This document shows, in pieces, positions 11,131 through 19,711 of a stretch of DNA of 64,000 nucleotides. Numbering within the stretch: position 1 is the first letter of the stretch; every line of letters begins with the position of its first letter. The notes beneath the pieces are model-generated. The model was given only the letters and a program-made list of their open reading frames with translations. It was not told the DNA's origin and made no database searches. Origin of the DNA: Pseudoalteromonas sp. UG3-2 (GTDB taxonomy: Bacteria; Pseudomonadota; Gammaproteobacteria; Enterobacterales; Alteromonadaceae); the NCBI RefSeq assembly GCF_037120705.1, contig NZ_JAWLJU010000001.1, positions 1 through 64,000 on the forward strand. Direction: 5' to 3'. Position numbers and translations under genes: made by a program.

Positions 11131-11934
11131 ATGCACAACAACGTAGACACACTATTTCAACACCTTTGGGACAACTATCTAGAGGTAACGCCGTCGGCGG
11201 TGAAAGTTCATGAGCTGTTAGGCTCAACGCAAAAAGACGATATCATTAACGACCATATCGCATTGCGTACTTTCAATATCGAAAAAGTGGGATTAGAGAA
11301 ACTGGCTGCGCACTTTAAAGCCGTTGGCTATAAAGAGTGTGGAGAGTATCACTTTGAAGCCAAAAAACTCTACGCTAAGCACTTTGAGCACCAAGATCCG
11401 ACCAAACCTAAAGTGTTTATCTCTGAACTATTGGTTGACCAATTCTCAGATGAGCTACAAGCCATCGTCAAAGACATGGTGGATCAAATCGACGAGTCAG
11501 CCATCACTGCCGAAAACTTCTTGTATTCAGGGACTCACTGGCAAGTGTCTCATGAGACCTATAAAAAACTGCTTGCTGAAAGTGAGTATGCAGCTTGGAT
11601 GTCGGCGTGGGGTTACCGTGCTAACCACTTCACAGTGAGCATCAATTACCTGAAAAAGTTCGAGACCATCGAAGCCGTTAACCAAGCATTAAAAGACAAT
11701 GGCTTTGAACTAAATAGCTCTGGTGGCGAAATCAAAGGCTCTCCAGAAGTGCTATTAGAGCAGTCTTCGACTCTTGCTGATCACCAAAAAGTGAACTTCA
11801 CTGACGGTGAGTTTAGCATTCCAAGCTGTTTCTATGAGTTTGCATTACGCTATAACAAATCTGACGGTGAAGTATACACCGGCTTTGTTGCAGCTTCTGC
11901 CGACAAGATTTTTGAAAGTACCAATGCCAGATAA
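11131..11934 (+). CDS. DUF1338 family protein (2-oxoadipate dioxygenase/decarboxylase-like)
   Basis: A 267-residue protein of the DUF1338 family. The N-terminal DHIALRTFN (near 41-50) carries the first metal-binding His of this fold, and YGRANHFTVSIN-type sequence near 167-179 supplies another. Characterised longer relatives (about 460 aa, HglS/YdcJ) are Fe(II)-dependent 2-oxoadipate decarboxylases of lysine catabolism. This shorter form is common in marine gammaproteobacteria and its substrate is not established. It follows astA by 60 bp with its own RBS (AGGAAACC) and probably belongs to the same amino-acid catabolic unit. A terminator follows at 12146. Confidence 0.78.
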   Translation: MHNNVDTLFQHLWDNYLEVTPSAVKVHELLGSTQKDDIINDHIALRTFNIEKVGLEKLAAHFKAVGYKECGEYHFEAKKLYAKHFEHQDPTKPKVFISELLVDQFSDELQAIVKDMVDQIDESAITAENFLYSGTHWQVSHETYKKLLAESEYAAWMSAWGYRANHFTVSINYLKKFETIEAVNQALKDNGFELNSSGGEIKGSPEVLLEQSSTLADHQKVNFTDGEFSIPSCFYEFALRYNKSDGEVYTGFVAASADKIFESTNAR

Positions 11935-11961
11935 TGTATTGGCATTCCCCTTGTGCTTTAT

Positions 11962-12128
11962 CTAATACCAATTCGCTTAATTAAGTGGTCTATTTGAGGC
12001 GAGAAAGTTCTGTCGATAACAAGGCAAAAATTTTGCTATTTAGTTGTTCTAAATAAGAAATTTTTAACGCAGTTAGCGTCGAATTTGCTCCCTCAAATTG
12101 AGTAAGTATTAATGCGGATTGGTATCAG
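11962..12128. repeat. MITE-like palindromic intergenic repeat (167 bp)
   Basis: The ends form 15-bp terminal inverted repeats with two mismatches: CTAATACCAATTCGC at 11962-11976 and GCGGATTGGTATCAG at 12114-12128. The two halves are imperfectly complementary over nearly the whole element (for example TTTGAGG against CCTCAAA, and matching AAAATTT-rich centres), so RNA from it would fold into one long hairpin. No ORF. Elements with TACCAAT...ATTGGTA ends are familiar from Alteromonadales genomes. A shrunken relative lies at 46301-46365. Confidence 0.75.
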
Positions 12129-12145
12129 CACTCTGCCCAAATTGT

Positions 12146-12170
12146 AAAGCAGCCTTAGGCTGCTTTTTTT
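12146..12170. terminator. intrinsic terminator between DUF1338 gene and protease gene
   Basis: Stem AAAGCAGCC (12146-12154), loop TTA, stem GGCTGCTTT (12158-12166), then T-tract to 12170. Serves the astC-astA-DUF1338 unit and may act on the converging protease transcript. Confidence 0.85.
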
Positions 12171-12184
12171 ATTCCGCCAAATTG

Positions 12185-13063
12185 CTATTGCAGCCGGATC
12201 TGCTGACAAATTTCCGGCAATGTCTCGGCATTCAAACCAGGCATATAATGTTTTAGCTTAGCTAGGCTATGCGCTCTTGTTGTAGATTCCGCAGGGCTCA
12301 TCACCTTATTAACCCAGGGCACAAAATAAGACACACGAGAATACACTTCACGACTTTGATACTTTTCCGATGGCCCACCGCCATAGCGTGAGCTTACACC
12401 TAACAGCCAAAACTCATCATCGCGGGTAATAAACGCAGGGCCACCACTGTCACCGCCTCCGGAGATCCCCTCCAGTTCTAGCGCTTGATCGCCGCTATCA
12501 AAGCGAAACCACAACAACGGGCCATCAGCTCGCTCAACTTGGTTTTGCGCCTTTCTAAGCACCCCTTTATTGGCATAGTTATCGGTGGTAATGCCGGTTT
12601 TACCATTGCCCGTGCCACCTCTTCCGATAAGCGTGGCAATTAAGCCAGTTTCACTTTTTTCCTGGTAGAGCTTAGCGGGTTTTATATCAGTGATCGGGGA
12701 TTGTAATTCAACTAAAGCGATATCGTGGCTGACACCCGGCGTATGGCCTGGGTGAATATAAAGCTGCTTCACCGCCACTTGCTGCTCTCCCACAGCAATC
12801 TCAATACCAGGCTCTAAACAAAAGGTGGTGTGCGCTGCTGTTAACAACCACCGTGGCGAAATTAACACGCCGTGAGCGCCATCCACATAAAACGTCGCTA
12901 GCGCAGGAAATTCATCAATGCTAGCAAGGTAACTTTCAGGTGTCACATCGTGGCGGATTATAATGCCATGACTGCTATGACTGGCTCCAAGTAATAGCAC
13001 GGCAAAAAGTGGCTTCAGTTGCATGGTTTTGCATAGCTTTATCAAGGCTTGAATGACTGACAT
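12185..13063 (-). CDS. secreted trypsin-like serine protease (S1 family)
   Basis: 292 residues with an N-terminal export signal whose hydrophobic core is LKPLFAVLLLGAS (about 17-29). The chymotrypsin-fold triad is complete: LLTAAH with H78, SHDIALVEL with D114, and GGGDSGGPAF with S206. Exported peptidase of unknown substrate. An RBS-like AAAGGAA precedes the first ATG; an in-frame Met at residue 14 just before the hydrophobic core is an alternative start. Single gene convergent with the ast unit and divergent from the small gene at 13172. Confidence 0.9.
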   Translation of the reverse strand: MSVIQALIKLCKTMQLKPLFAVLLLGASHSSHGIIIRHDVTPESYLASIDEFPALATFYVDGAHGVLISPRWLLTAAHTTFCLEPGIEIAVGEQQVAVKQLYIHPGHTPGVSHDIALVELQSPITDIKPAKLYQEKSETGLIATLIGRGGTGNGKTGITTDNYANKGVLRKAQNQVERADGPLLWFRFDSGDQALELEGISGGGDSGGPAFITRDDEFWLLGVSSRYGGGPSEKYQSREVYSRVSYFVPWVNKVMSPAESTTRAHSLAKLKHYMPGLNAETLPEICQQIRLQ

Positions 13064-13171
13064 AAAGTGTTTATTCCTTTGAATTTATATCCTAGCTTAT
13101 GAAGGAGCATTGAGGCGCTCCTCAGTAAATTGATATGATAGGTTTTTATCCTAAGATGGCAAACATTGATA

Positions 13172-13510
13172 ATGCGCAAAACTGACAAAAAAACCGATAA
13201 ACAACTGCGCCAAGCCCTGACTCAAGTGTGTGACATGGCACTTGAGCATGTGCCTGGTTTTCAATGGTTAACCCATCAAGTGACCTACCCGCGGGTCGAC
13301 GACACCTTAACAGTAACCTGTGTGTTTGACACCAACGAGCAGTTGCAAACCTACCTTAACTCAGAGCAAGCGAGTTTTCTGGCTAATGCAATACAGTTTG
13401 AGCTGAGCAGCATTGGCGTGAAGATAAAGGCCAAGCACGGCATCCATTACGACAGCGAAGAAGAGTGCAACAAACACCACAATGGCAATTGGGCAAAACG
13501 CCTAAGCTAA
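13172..13510 (+). CDS. conserved hypothetical protein (112 aa)
   Basis: Small soluble protein starting MRKTDKKTDKQLRQAL. I chose the ATG at 13172 over the TTG at 13166. Related proteins of this length in Shewanella and Pseudoalteromonas are often labelled Fis family regulator, but I do not see a Fis-type helix-turn-helix at the C-terminus, which ends in a polar CNKHHNGNWAKRL tail, so I do not adopt that name. No membrane segment or signal. Isolated gene; function unknown. Confidence 0.7.
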   Translation: MRKTDKKTDKQLRQALTQVCDMALEHVPGFQWLTHQVTYPRVDDTLTVTCVFDTNEQLQTYLNSEQASFLANAIQFELSSIGVKIKAKHGIHYDSEEECNKHHNGNWAKRLS

Positions 13511-13705
13511 TTACGCCATCATTGCTTTGGTCGCAGACAAGGGTAATTTGCTGTGCTAGGTTAAAACAAATAAATAAAACTGACATATGGATGTCAAGGT
13601 TTAGCCCTAGAGTGTAGTTTGGGCTCACTCAAAAGCATTCAGCGTCTATGATTTGCTACCGCGTTTAGTTTAGGCAAGCGCTCTAACGCCAGTAAAGGAG
13701 TTATC

Positions 13706-14536
13706 ATGACTGCTCACGTTTCACCTATTGCGCCACTACAACGGCAGTTAAGTGTTAAGCCACCCATGCAACACCCAGCCATGGACTCAAAAAAGCACTA
13801 CAAGCAAGAACTAAAATATTGGCAAACTCAGCTTTTGCACACTCAGCAAGCCTACTACCATCAAGGCCGCAGAGCCATCATCGTATTTGAAGGCTGGGAT
13901 GCCAGTGGTAAAGGCGGTGCCATTCGCCGCATGACGGAAAAACTCGACCCTCGAGGTTTTACCGTTTACCCCATTGCCGCCCCCGACCCAGTCGAGCAAG
14001 GGCGCCACTACCTTTACCGCTTTCAAACCAAGCTACCTGCACCTGGCACCATGACCATTTTCGACCGCTCATACTATGGCCGCGTCTTAGTTGAGCGTGT
14101 CGAAGGCTTTGCCAGCGAGAGCCAATGGCAACGAGCCTATCAAGAAATCAATGAGTTTGAACGTTTACTGGTGGATGACGATGTGAAAATCATCAAGCTG
14201 TTTATGCACATTTCCGACCAAGAGCAGCTGAAACGCTTTTCTGAACGATTAAATAACCCCTATAAGCGCTGGAAGCTCACCGAAGAAGATATACGTAACC
14301 GTGGCAAGCGAGAACAGTATGAGCAAGCCATTGATGATATGTTTGCTAAAACCGACACCCAGCTTGCCCCATGGCACTTAGTGCTCGCTGAGCATAAATG
14401 GTATGCCCGGGTGGAGGTTTTGAAAACCGTGGTAAACGCGCTCAGCGAAGGAGTCAATACGGCCCCGCCGGCAATTGACCAAGATTTAGTGACACTTGCC
14501 AAGTCGCAACTTGGTATCGTTCATAAGGAGGACTAA
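13706..14536 (+). CDS. ppk2: polyphosphate kinase 2 family protein
   Basis: 276 residues of the PPK2 fold. The P-loop is GWDASGKGG (63-71, K69) and the Walker B-like strand TMTIFDRSYYGRVLVERVEG begins near 115 with D120 and an Arg/Tyr-rich lid after it. The RFSERLNNPYKRWKLTEED segment near 175-195 is typical. PPK2 enzymes use polyphosphate to phosphorylate nucleotides. Whether this one prefers AMP, ADP or GDP cannot be read from the sequence with confidence; length suits a one-domain PPK2. It is 3 bp upstream of a DUF2252 gene and preceded by AAAGGAG. Confidence 0.9.
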   Translation: MTAHVSPIAPLQRQLSVKPPMQHPAMDSKKHYKQELKYWQTQLLHTQQAYYHQGRRAIIVFEGWDASGKGGAIRRMTEKLDPRGFTVYPIAAPDPVEQGRHYLYRFQTKLPAPGTMTIFDRSYYGRVLVERVEGFASESQWQRAYQEINEFERLLVDDDVKIIKLFMHISDQEQLKRFSERLNNPYKRWKLTEEDIRNRGKREQYEQAIDDMFAKTDTQLAPWHLVLAEHKWYARVEVLKTVVNALSEGVNTAPPAIDQDLVTLAKSQLGIVHKED

Positions 14537-14539
14537 GCA

Positions 14540-15862
14540 ATGACCCGACAACAGCAGCTCGAGAACTATTTTAATGAACGCGAAGGCTTGGCTGCAGCAA
14601 GCCAAAGTACCAAGTTTGATAAGATGCGCCTAAGCCCTTTTCGGTTTTTCCGCGGCAGCGCCGCACTCATGTACCAAGACTTAGCTGATAACACCCTAGT
14701 GTTGCCTGAGCCACTTACGGAACTGCCGCTCACCTACATTATGGGCGATTGTCACACGGGTAATTTTGGCTTTCATAGCGAAGAAGGAAGCCATGGCGAC
14801 AGCCTCATTTTTGAACCCAATGATTTTGATGATGCTTGTGTCGGTCACGCCGTGTGGGATTTATTTCGCTACTTGGTGAGCCTCCCTCTCACGCAACTTG
14901 AAGGGGCCAGATTGCAAGAGTCCGCCACCGACATAAAAGACAAAAGCAAGCCTTTGGTGAGCAAAGAGCAAGTGTTGCAAGCGCAGTTTGATTTTGTCAA
15001 TCACTACCTCAGAGCTTGCCAACAATCGCTAGACTACCAAGTCGACAGCAACACTGGATTATTAAGCTTTGATGATAACCATATTCTCCATAAACGTTGG
15101 CAAAAAGGCTTGCAACGCATGGCTGGCGGCGCAGCTTTTACCATTAAAAGCACCTTGGCGAAAGAAATTGATTTAAGCCAAAAACCACTGCGCTTTCGTG
15201 AAGACAAATTAAAATTTAAGCGCCTTGACCCCGATGTGGAAGAAAACTTAATCCATCATTTTGCACCCTATGTTGATGATGCCATTTTAGACTGTGTCGA
15301 GCGTGTGGATCAGGGCACCGGGTCGCTGCACCTGAATCGCTACTATCTGTTAGTTGGGCCTGCGCAGCAAAAACCCACCAAGGATATTTTACCGCTGTGT
15401 CATATTGTTGAGATCAAGCAACAACAGTTGGCTTCGCCGCTGGCGTTTTTTTCTGATCTTAGCCCCATTAATCGCCTCGACCCGGCTCACTTAACGGTAA
15501 ACAGCCAACGCAAAATGCAGCGTCGTCCCGATCTGATCCTCGACAACGCGCTGTGGCAAGGTGCACATTGGTTGGTGCGTTCCCGTCATCATGCTCGCGT
15601 GGGCATAGACCCTGAGGACATTACCACTGGTAAACGAGCAGCGAAAAAATCTGGCTTTAGTCAATACGCGCAAGCTTGCGGTGAAGCCCTAGCGCTGTCA
15701 CACATGCGCGCAGACAGACGCTCACTGCATTTTCAAGCGTGCTGTGTTGAAACCCTGCCAAATTTAACTGATGAGTTGGTTAAGCTTGCTCAGAGTTACA
15801 GTGACCAAGTGATTGCCGATTGGCAGTGGTTTTGTCAGCAACAACCTGAGCAGCCAGCCTAG
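14540..15862 (+). CDS. DUF2252 family protein
   Basis: 440 residues matching DUF2252. The signature stretch includes FFRGSAALMYQDLA near 37-50, GDCHTGNFGFHS near 69-80, and NDFDDACVGHAVWDLFRYL near 92-110, whose GDxHxxNFG and DFDD resemble the catalytic loop and metal-binding motifs of aminoglycoside-phosphotransferase/kinase folds. A kinase-like activity is therefore plausible but unproven. It lies 3 bp after ppk2 with an internal AAGGAGG, so the two are almost certainly co-translated, suggesting a shared role in polyphosphate or nucleotide energy metabolism. Confidence 0.85.
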   Translation: MTRQQQLENYFNEREGLAAASQSTKFDKMRLSPFRFFRGSAALMYQDLADNTLVLPEPLTELPLTYIMGDCHTGNFGFHSEEGSHGDSLIFEPNDFDDACVGHAVWDLFRYLVSLPLTQLEGARLQESATDIKDKSKPLVSKEQVLQAQFDFVNHYLRACQQSLDYQVDSNTGLLSFDDNHILHKRWQKGLQRMAGGAAFTIKSTLAKEIDLSQKPLRFREDKLKFKRLDPDVEENLIHHFAPYVDDAILDCVERVDQGTGSLHLNRYYLLVGPAQQKPTKDILPLCHIVEIKQQQLASPLAFFSDLSPINRLDPAHLTVNSQRKMQRRPDLILDNALWQGAHWLVRSRHHARVGIDPEDITTGKRAAKKSGFSQYAQACGEALALSHMRADRRSLHFQACCVETLPNLTDELVKLAQSYSDQVIADWQWFCQQQPEQPA

Positions 15863-15880
15863 ATGATGAACTGAGCAGGA

Positions 15881-16846
15881 TTATATTAATGATCGCTGCT
15901 CATCTTCCTCGCTTTGTTTCACTTTAGCAATGTCAAATATTGCGCCGTCTTCGGCAATAATCAATTCACCGCTGTAGTGGCTGTTTGCCTCCGTGATTAA
16001 GGGCTGTAAACCACCTGGGCCATGATAGCGAACACTGAAATGGGTTAACGCCAATCGCGGGATACATGTGTGCTCGGCAAATTGCGCCACTCTTTTGGCA
16101 TCACTGTGGCCGGTGTGAAAGCCCACCTGATGCAAGTCGGCGGTTGTGAAGGTGGCTTCATGAACCAGCAAGTCGATATCATCGACGTGGTTGCCAAGCA
16201 GCGCAGGCTTTTCGTTGTCGCCACAAATAATCACCACTCGAGGGCGCCAGCTATAAAAAGTGTATTGCTGTGCATACAGCCGTTGACCTTGATACTCAAC
16301 GTCATGGCCTTTTTGCAACGCATTAAAGTGACTGCCAGTGGCTATGCCTTGTTGTTTGAGCCTTGCAAGACGCAGTTTTCTGGGAATATTACGCTCGGTA
16401 AACTTAAAACCAACACTGGCTACGCGGTGTTTCAGGGCAATCACTTCTACTTTAGCAACGCTTAACTCAATGTCATCAGAGAGGTGTTCAAGGGCCTCTG
16501 TGATTAAATCAAAACCCAGTTTCACTTGCGTTAAACTAAAACAGTGCATTACAAAGGCAATCACCGGGTGTGGCGCAATTAACCTAAGGGGCTGGGTTCT
16601 ACCGTTCATCGCCATCGACGACAGCAGCCCAGGTAGGCCATAGCAATGATCGCCATGTAAATGAGTAATACAAATGGCTTCTAAATGGTGTAGTGATAAT
16701 TCACTGTGCAGCAGAGCGTGCTGCGTCGCTTCGGCACAGTCAATCAACACCCAGGCTTTACTGGTTTCAAAGCTTACCGCGGTGGCTGACATGTTTCTTT
16801 GTTTGGACGGACTACCAGAAGAAGTGCCTAAGAAATGTACTTTCAC
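15881..16846 (-). CDS. rnz: ribonuclease Z (tRNA 3' processing endonuclease)
   Basis: 321-residue metallo-beta-lactamase-fold protein. It begins MKVHFLGTSSGSPSKQRN, the RNase Z opening, and holds the metal motif THLHGDHCYG (H62, H64, D66, H67). Downstream are DLLVHEATF near 228-236 and the TGHSDAKRVAQFA and LALTHFSVRY segments near 247-276 providing the remaining ligands. It cuts the 3' trailer of tRNA precursors. The end converges on DUF2252 (19 bp gap). Single gene, divergent from the isochorismatase-like gene. Confidence 0.92.
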   Translation of the reverse strand: MKVHFLGTSSGSPSKQRNMSATAVSFETSKAWVLIDCAEATQHALLHSELSLHHLEAICITHLHGDHCYGLPGLLSSMAMNGRTQPLRLIAPHPVIAFVMHCFSLTQVKLGFDLITEALEHLSDDIELSVAKVEVIALKHRVASVGFKFTERNIPRKLRLARLKQQGIATGSHFNALQKGHDVEYQGQRLYAQQYTFYSWRPRVVIICGDNEKPALLGNHVDDIDLLVHEATFTTADLHQVGFHTGHSDAKRVAQFAEHTCIPRLALTHFSVRYHGPGGLQPLITEANSHYSGELIIAEDGAIFDIAKVKQSEEDEQRSLI

Positions 16847-16957
16847 TGCAAAACCATTTACATTGATATTATCTCACTGAATTGTAGCGAATAACGCCAA
16901 TGGATGTGAACTACTCACTGCGCTATCGAGCAAATAGCATAACCATCAAAGGAGCCG

Positions 16958-17497
16958 ATGATGAACATTAAACAATCCGAAAGCCAAGTATTAGTTGTCG
17001 ATATTCAAGAAAAATTCCGACCCCATATCACAGCGTTTCACGATGTTGAGGAGCGCGTTAAGATCCTACTTCAGGCAGCCAGCACCCTTGCTATCCCTGG
17101 CGTGATATTCGAACAGTATCCACAAGGCTTAGGCCACACTGCCCCCAGTCTGTTGTCTTTTGACTTTCCCGTGGTTGAAAAAACCGTATTTAGTGCCTAT
17201 GACAGTAGTGAGTGCCGCGAAGCAGTGCAACGCTCAGAACGAGATACTGTGATAGTGGTAGGACTAGAAAGCCACATTTGTGTGCAGCAAACCGTGAATG
17301 ATTTATTGGCGGATAATTTTAATGTGATACTGGTAGCAGATGGCATTTGTGCTCGAAATGCAAAACACAGTGACTGGGCACTGTCGCAAATGCAAGCCGA
17401 TGGCGCACGGGTGCTTAGTGTCGAGTCCATTTTATTTCAGTGGCTAAAATCCGCTAAGCATGAAGACTTTAAGGCGATTTCCGCATTGATTAAGTGA
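16958..17497 (+). CDS. isochorismatase-like cysteine hydrolase
   Basis: 179 residues of the isochorismatase-like fold: LVVDIQEKF with D15, VVEKTVFSAYDS with K75, and VVGLESHICVQQT with the nucleophile C108, the complete Asp-Lys-Cys triad. Proteins this short act on amides such as nicotinamide or are of unknown substrate. The true isochorismatases of siderophore pathways are longer. RBS CAAAGGAG precedes tandem ATGs at 16958 and 16961; either may be used. Stands as the first of a loosely spaced plus-strand group. Confidence 0.87.
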   Translation: MMNIKQSESQVLVVDIQEKFRPHITAFHDVEERVKILLQAASTLAIPGVIFEQYPQGLGHTAPSLLSFDFPVVEKTVFSAYDSSECREAVQRSERDTVIVVGLESHICVQQTVNDLLADNFNVILVADGICARNAKHSDWALSQMQADGARVLSVESILFQWLKSAKHEDFKAISALIK

Positions 17498-17540
17498 TCC
17501 TGTGTTACTTGATGGGCGTAAAGCAATAACGAGGTGAACA

Positions 17541-17804
17541 ATGAAAAACGAATTAGACAGCAAGTTTCTATTGGCCGTATTCGAGCATATTCAAAATAAC
17601 GGTGAAGTGACCGAAGAAGGCAAGATGTACGAAGGTATAACGGCGTATGCCGACCCCGACGGTTACACAATTTACCTGCAAGGCAGCGGCGTGTTGCTGC
17701 GCTCGGGATTTCATAATACTTATCACTTAGATTATGAACACGACAACTTGAAAGACAGCTTTATTAAAAAGCTTGAGTTTATTTACAAAGAGGCGAATGA
17801 GTAG
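17541..17804 (+). CDS. DUF3081 family protein
   Basis: 87-residue soluble protein. The opening MKNELDSKFLLAVFEHIQ and the central GITAYADPDGYTIYLQ and FHNTYHLDYEH segments match the DUF3081 family, small proteins of unknown function in Shewanella, Vibrio and Pseudoalteromonas. RBS ACGAGGTG is 5 bp upstream. Its stop overlaps the start of the next small gene by 8 bp, so both are probably co-translated and then lead into the photolyase gene. Confidence 0.78.
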   Translation: MKNELDSKFLLAVFEHIQNNGEVTEEGKMYEGITAYADPDGYTIYLQGSGVLLRSGFHNTYHLDYEHDNLKDSFIKKLEFIYKEANE

Positions 17805-18126
17805 TTTATATCCTAGAACCTCCGTTGGTCGTCGTCCGCGGCGACCTCGAGCTGAATCAAAACAAACACGCCATTACATTGACCGCGTCATCACAGAGCT
17901 ACTTCAGCAGCCGCAAAAGCTCTCTATCATCAAAGCCAACTGCGAATATTATCGCCAGCAAAGCTACTTAAAACGTGGCTTTTTGTTGGCCATAGAGCGC
18001 TTTGATTGGGTTTTTGCGGTAGACGATAACGTTGAGCGGATCTGCCAGCAAATTTTAGCCGATGATTACATTGGCAAGCGCTTGCGCCGCTACCCACTGC
18101 TGTTCAAAGGGGTGTTAGATGATTAA
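17797..18126 (+). CDS. small basic conserved protein upstream of photolyase
   Basis: 109 residues when started at the ATG at 17797, which overlaps the end of the DUF3081 gene. The N-terminus is strikingly basic (RTSVGRRPRRPRAESKQTR), followed by a predicted helical body with DRVITELLQQPQKL and FDWVFAVDDNVERICQQIL. No signal or membrane helix. Its last codons overlap the photolyase start by 8 bp, giving a chain DUF3081-basic protein-photolyase with overlaps at both joints. I do not recognise the family. The basic tail suggests nucleic-acid contact, an inference only. Confidence 0.7.
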   Translation: MSSLYPRTSVGRRPRRPRAESKQTRHYIDRVITELLQQPQKLSIIKANCEYYRQQSYLKRGFLLAIERFDWVFAVDDNVERICQQILADDYIGKRLRRYPLLFKGVLDD

Positions 18127-19594
18127 CTTGGTCTGGCTTAAGCGAGACCTTAGAGTGCACGACCATCGTCCACTTTATGAAGCCAGCCAAAATGGTCTAC
18201 CCACCCTAGTTTTATATGTTGTTGAACCGCCCTATTGGCAACTAGCCGACAGCAGTGCACGACAATTTCAATTTATTGCCAGCTCCTTGCTGTGTCTAGC
18301 CAAGCAATTACAGTCATTAGGAGGCACCCTTACGGTTCGCCAAGGCGATGTTATTGAGGTGTTTAATAAAATTCACCAGCACATTGCTGTGGCACATGTT
18401 TTTTGCCACCAAGAAACCGGCAATACTTGGACCTATGAGCGCGATAAAAAAGTGCTTAAGTGGTGTCGTGAGCACAATGTGGCTTATCATGAATACCGCC
18501 AGCAAGCGGTGTTTCGCGGCTCGGTTGACCGCGACCAATGGCAGCAACTCGCCGATAAATGGCTGTTTGCCGAGCCTTACGCTTGCCCACGGATCACACC
18601 ATTACTGTCGCAGCACAGTGGTTTAGAATTACTAGAGCGCTATCCAGGCAACGATGATTGCTGGGCCAACAACCCGCAGCGCGGCGGCCTGGATGCTGCC
18701 GAGCATACCCTTAACAGCTTTTTTGAGCAACGTATTAACCAATATTTGTTTGGTATTTCCAGTCCGGTGAAATCGCCCACCGCAAGTTCACGATTAAGTC
18801 CGTATTTGGCTTACGGGATACTGAGTTTACGCCAAGTGATACAACAAGCGGCGGCAATTGAGTGTGACAACAAACGCAACAAGAGCGGGTTTTTATCGCG
18901 GCTTTTTTGGCATAGTCATTTTGTGCAAAAACTTGAAACGGAACCGGCGTATTGCGAACACGCGGTGCACACCTCACTGTTACAAATGCGCGCCGCAGAG
19001 TTTGATGAAGACAAATTCGAGCGCTGGAGTACAGGCACCACTGGCGTGCCCTTTGTCGATGCCTGTATTCGCATGCTGATTAACAGCGGCTGGATAAACT
19101 TTCGTATGCGTGCCATGTTAATGGCCTACGCCAGCTATCATCTGTGGTTAGATTGGCCAAAGCCCGCCGCGCGCTTAGCGGCATTGTTTGTTGATTATGA
19201 ACCTGGGATCCACTACCCCCAAGTGCAAATGCAATCGGGCACCACGGGAATAAACCCATTTCGTATTTATAATCCAGTAAGCCAAGGTGAAAAATACGAC
19301 CCCGATGGCCGCTTTATTCGTCGCTATGTGCCCGAGCTAGATCATGTGCCCGATCATTACATCCATACCCCTTGGTTATACCCAGGCCTCAAAGAAGATC
19401 GCTACTACCTGCTACCCACACCACCGGAAGATGCCGCACGGGAAGCAAAAAAGCGTATTGGCGATTTTTACAAACAGCATGTTGACCAGTCTGAAACTAA
19501 ACGGGTGGTGAAAGTGCATGCTTCTCGTAAACGTCGCGCCAGTAAAAAGAAAACCTCTAACAAGCGCGATAACAAACAACTGAATCTGTTTTAA
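18119..19594 (+). CDS. cryptochrome/photolyase family FAD flavoprotein
   Basis: 491 residues with an N-terminal photolyase alpha/beta domain (LVWLKRDLRVHDHRPL at 4-19) and a C-terminal FAD-binding helical domain: LSPYLAYGILSLRQV near 227-241, FLSRLFWHSHFVQ near 261-273, TGVPFVDACIRML near 309-321, and GWINFRMRAMLMAYASYHL near 326-344. A basic Lys/Arg tail ends in KQLNLF. Probably repairs UV-induced pyrimidine dimers, or is a cryptochrome-like relative; the exact subclass (CPD, 6-4 or CRY) is not assigned. It overlaps the preceding small gene by 8 bp. Confidence 0.88.
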   Translation: MINLVWLKRDLRVHDHRPLYEASQNGLPTLVLYVVEPPYWQLADSSARQFQFIASSLLCLAKQLQSLGGTLTVRQGDVIEVFNKIHQHIAVAHVFCHQETGNTWTYERDKKVLKWCREHNVAYHEYRQQAVFRGSVDRDQWQQLADKWLFAEPYACPRITPLLSQHSGLELLERYPGNDDCWANNPQRGGLDAAEHTLNSFFEQRINQYLFGISSPVKSPTASSRLSPYLAYGILSLRQVIQQAAAIECDNKRNKSGFLSRLFWHSHFVQKLETEPAYCEHAVHTSLLQMRAAEFDEDKFERWSTGTTGVPFVDACIRMLINSGWINFRMRAMLMAYASYHLWLDWPKPAARLAALFVDYEPGIHYPQVQMQSGTTGINPFRIYNPVSQGEKYDPDGRFIRRYVPELDHVPDHYIHTPWLYPGLKEDRYYLLPTPPEDAAREAKKRIGDFYKQHVDQSETKRVVKVHASRKRRASKKKTSNKRDNKQLNLF

Positions 19595-19711
19595 CCTCCC
19601 CCTTTGGGTTTGGTTACTTACCCTAAAAACAGGACAAATAGCCGCTTTCACATGATCTCGTAAGCAAAAAGTGGTAAGGTTTCGGCATTTTTTGGAACTG
19701 AGAAAAAAGCT

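Noticed and set aside
13172..13510. Fis family transcriptional regulator label
   Set aside because: No Fis-like C-terminal helix-turn-helix can be seen; the label appears to be a propagated annotation.
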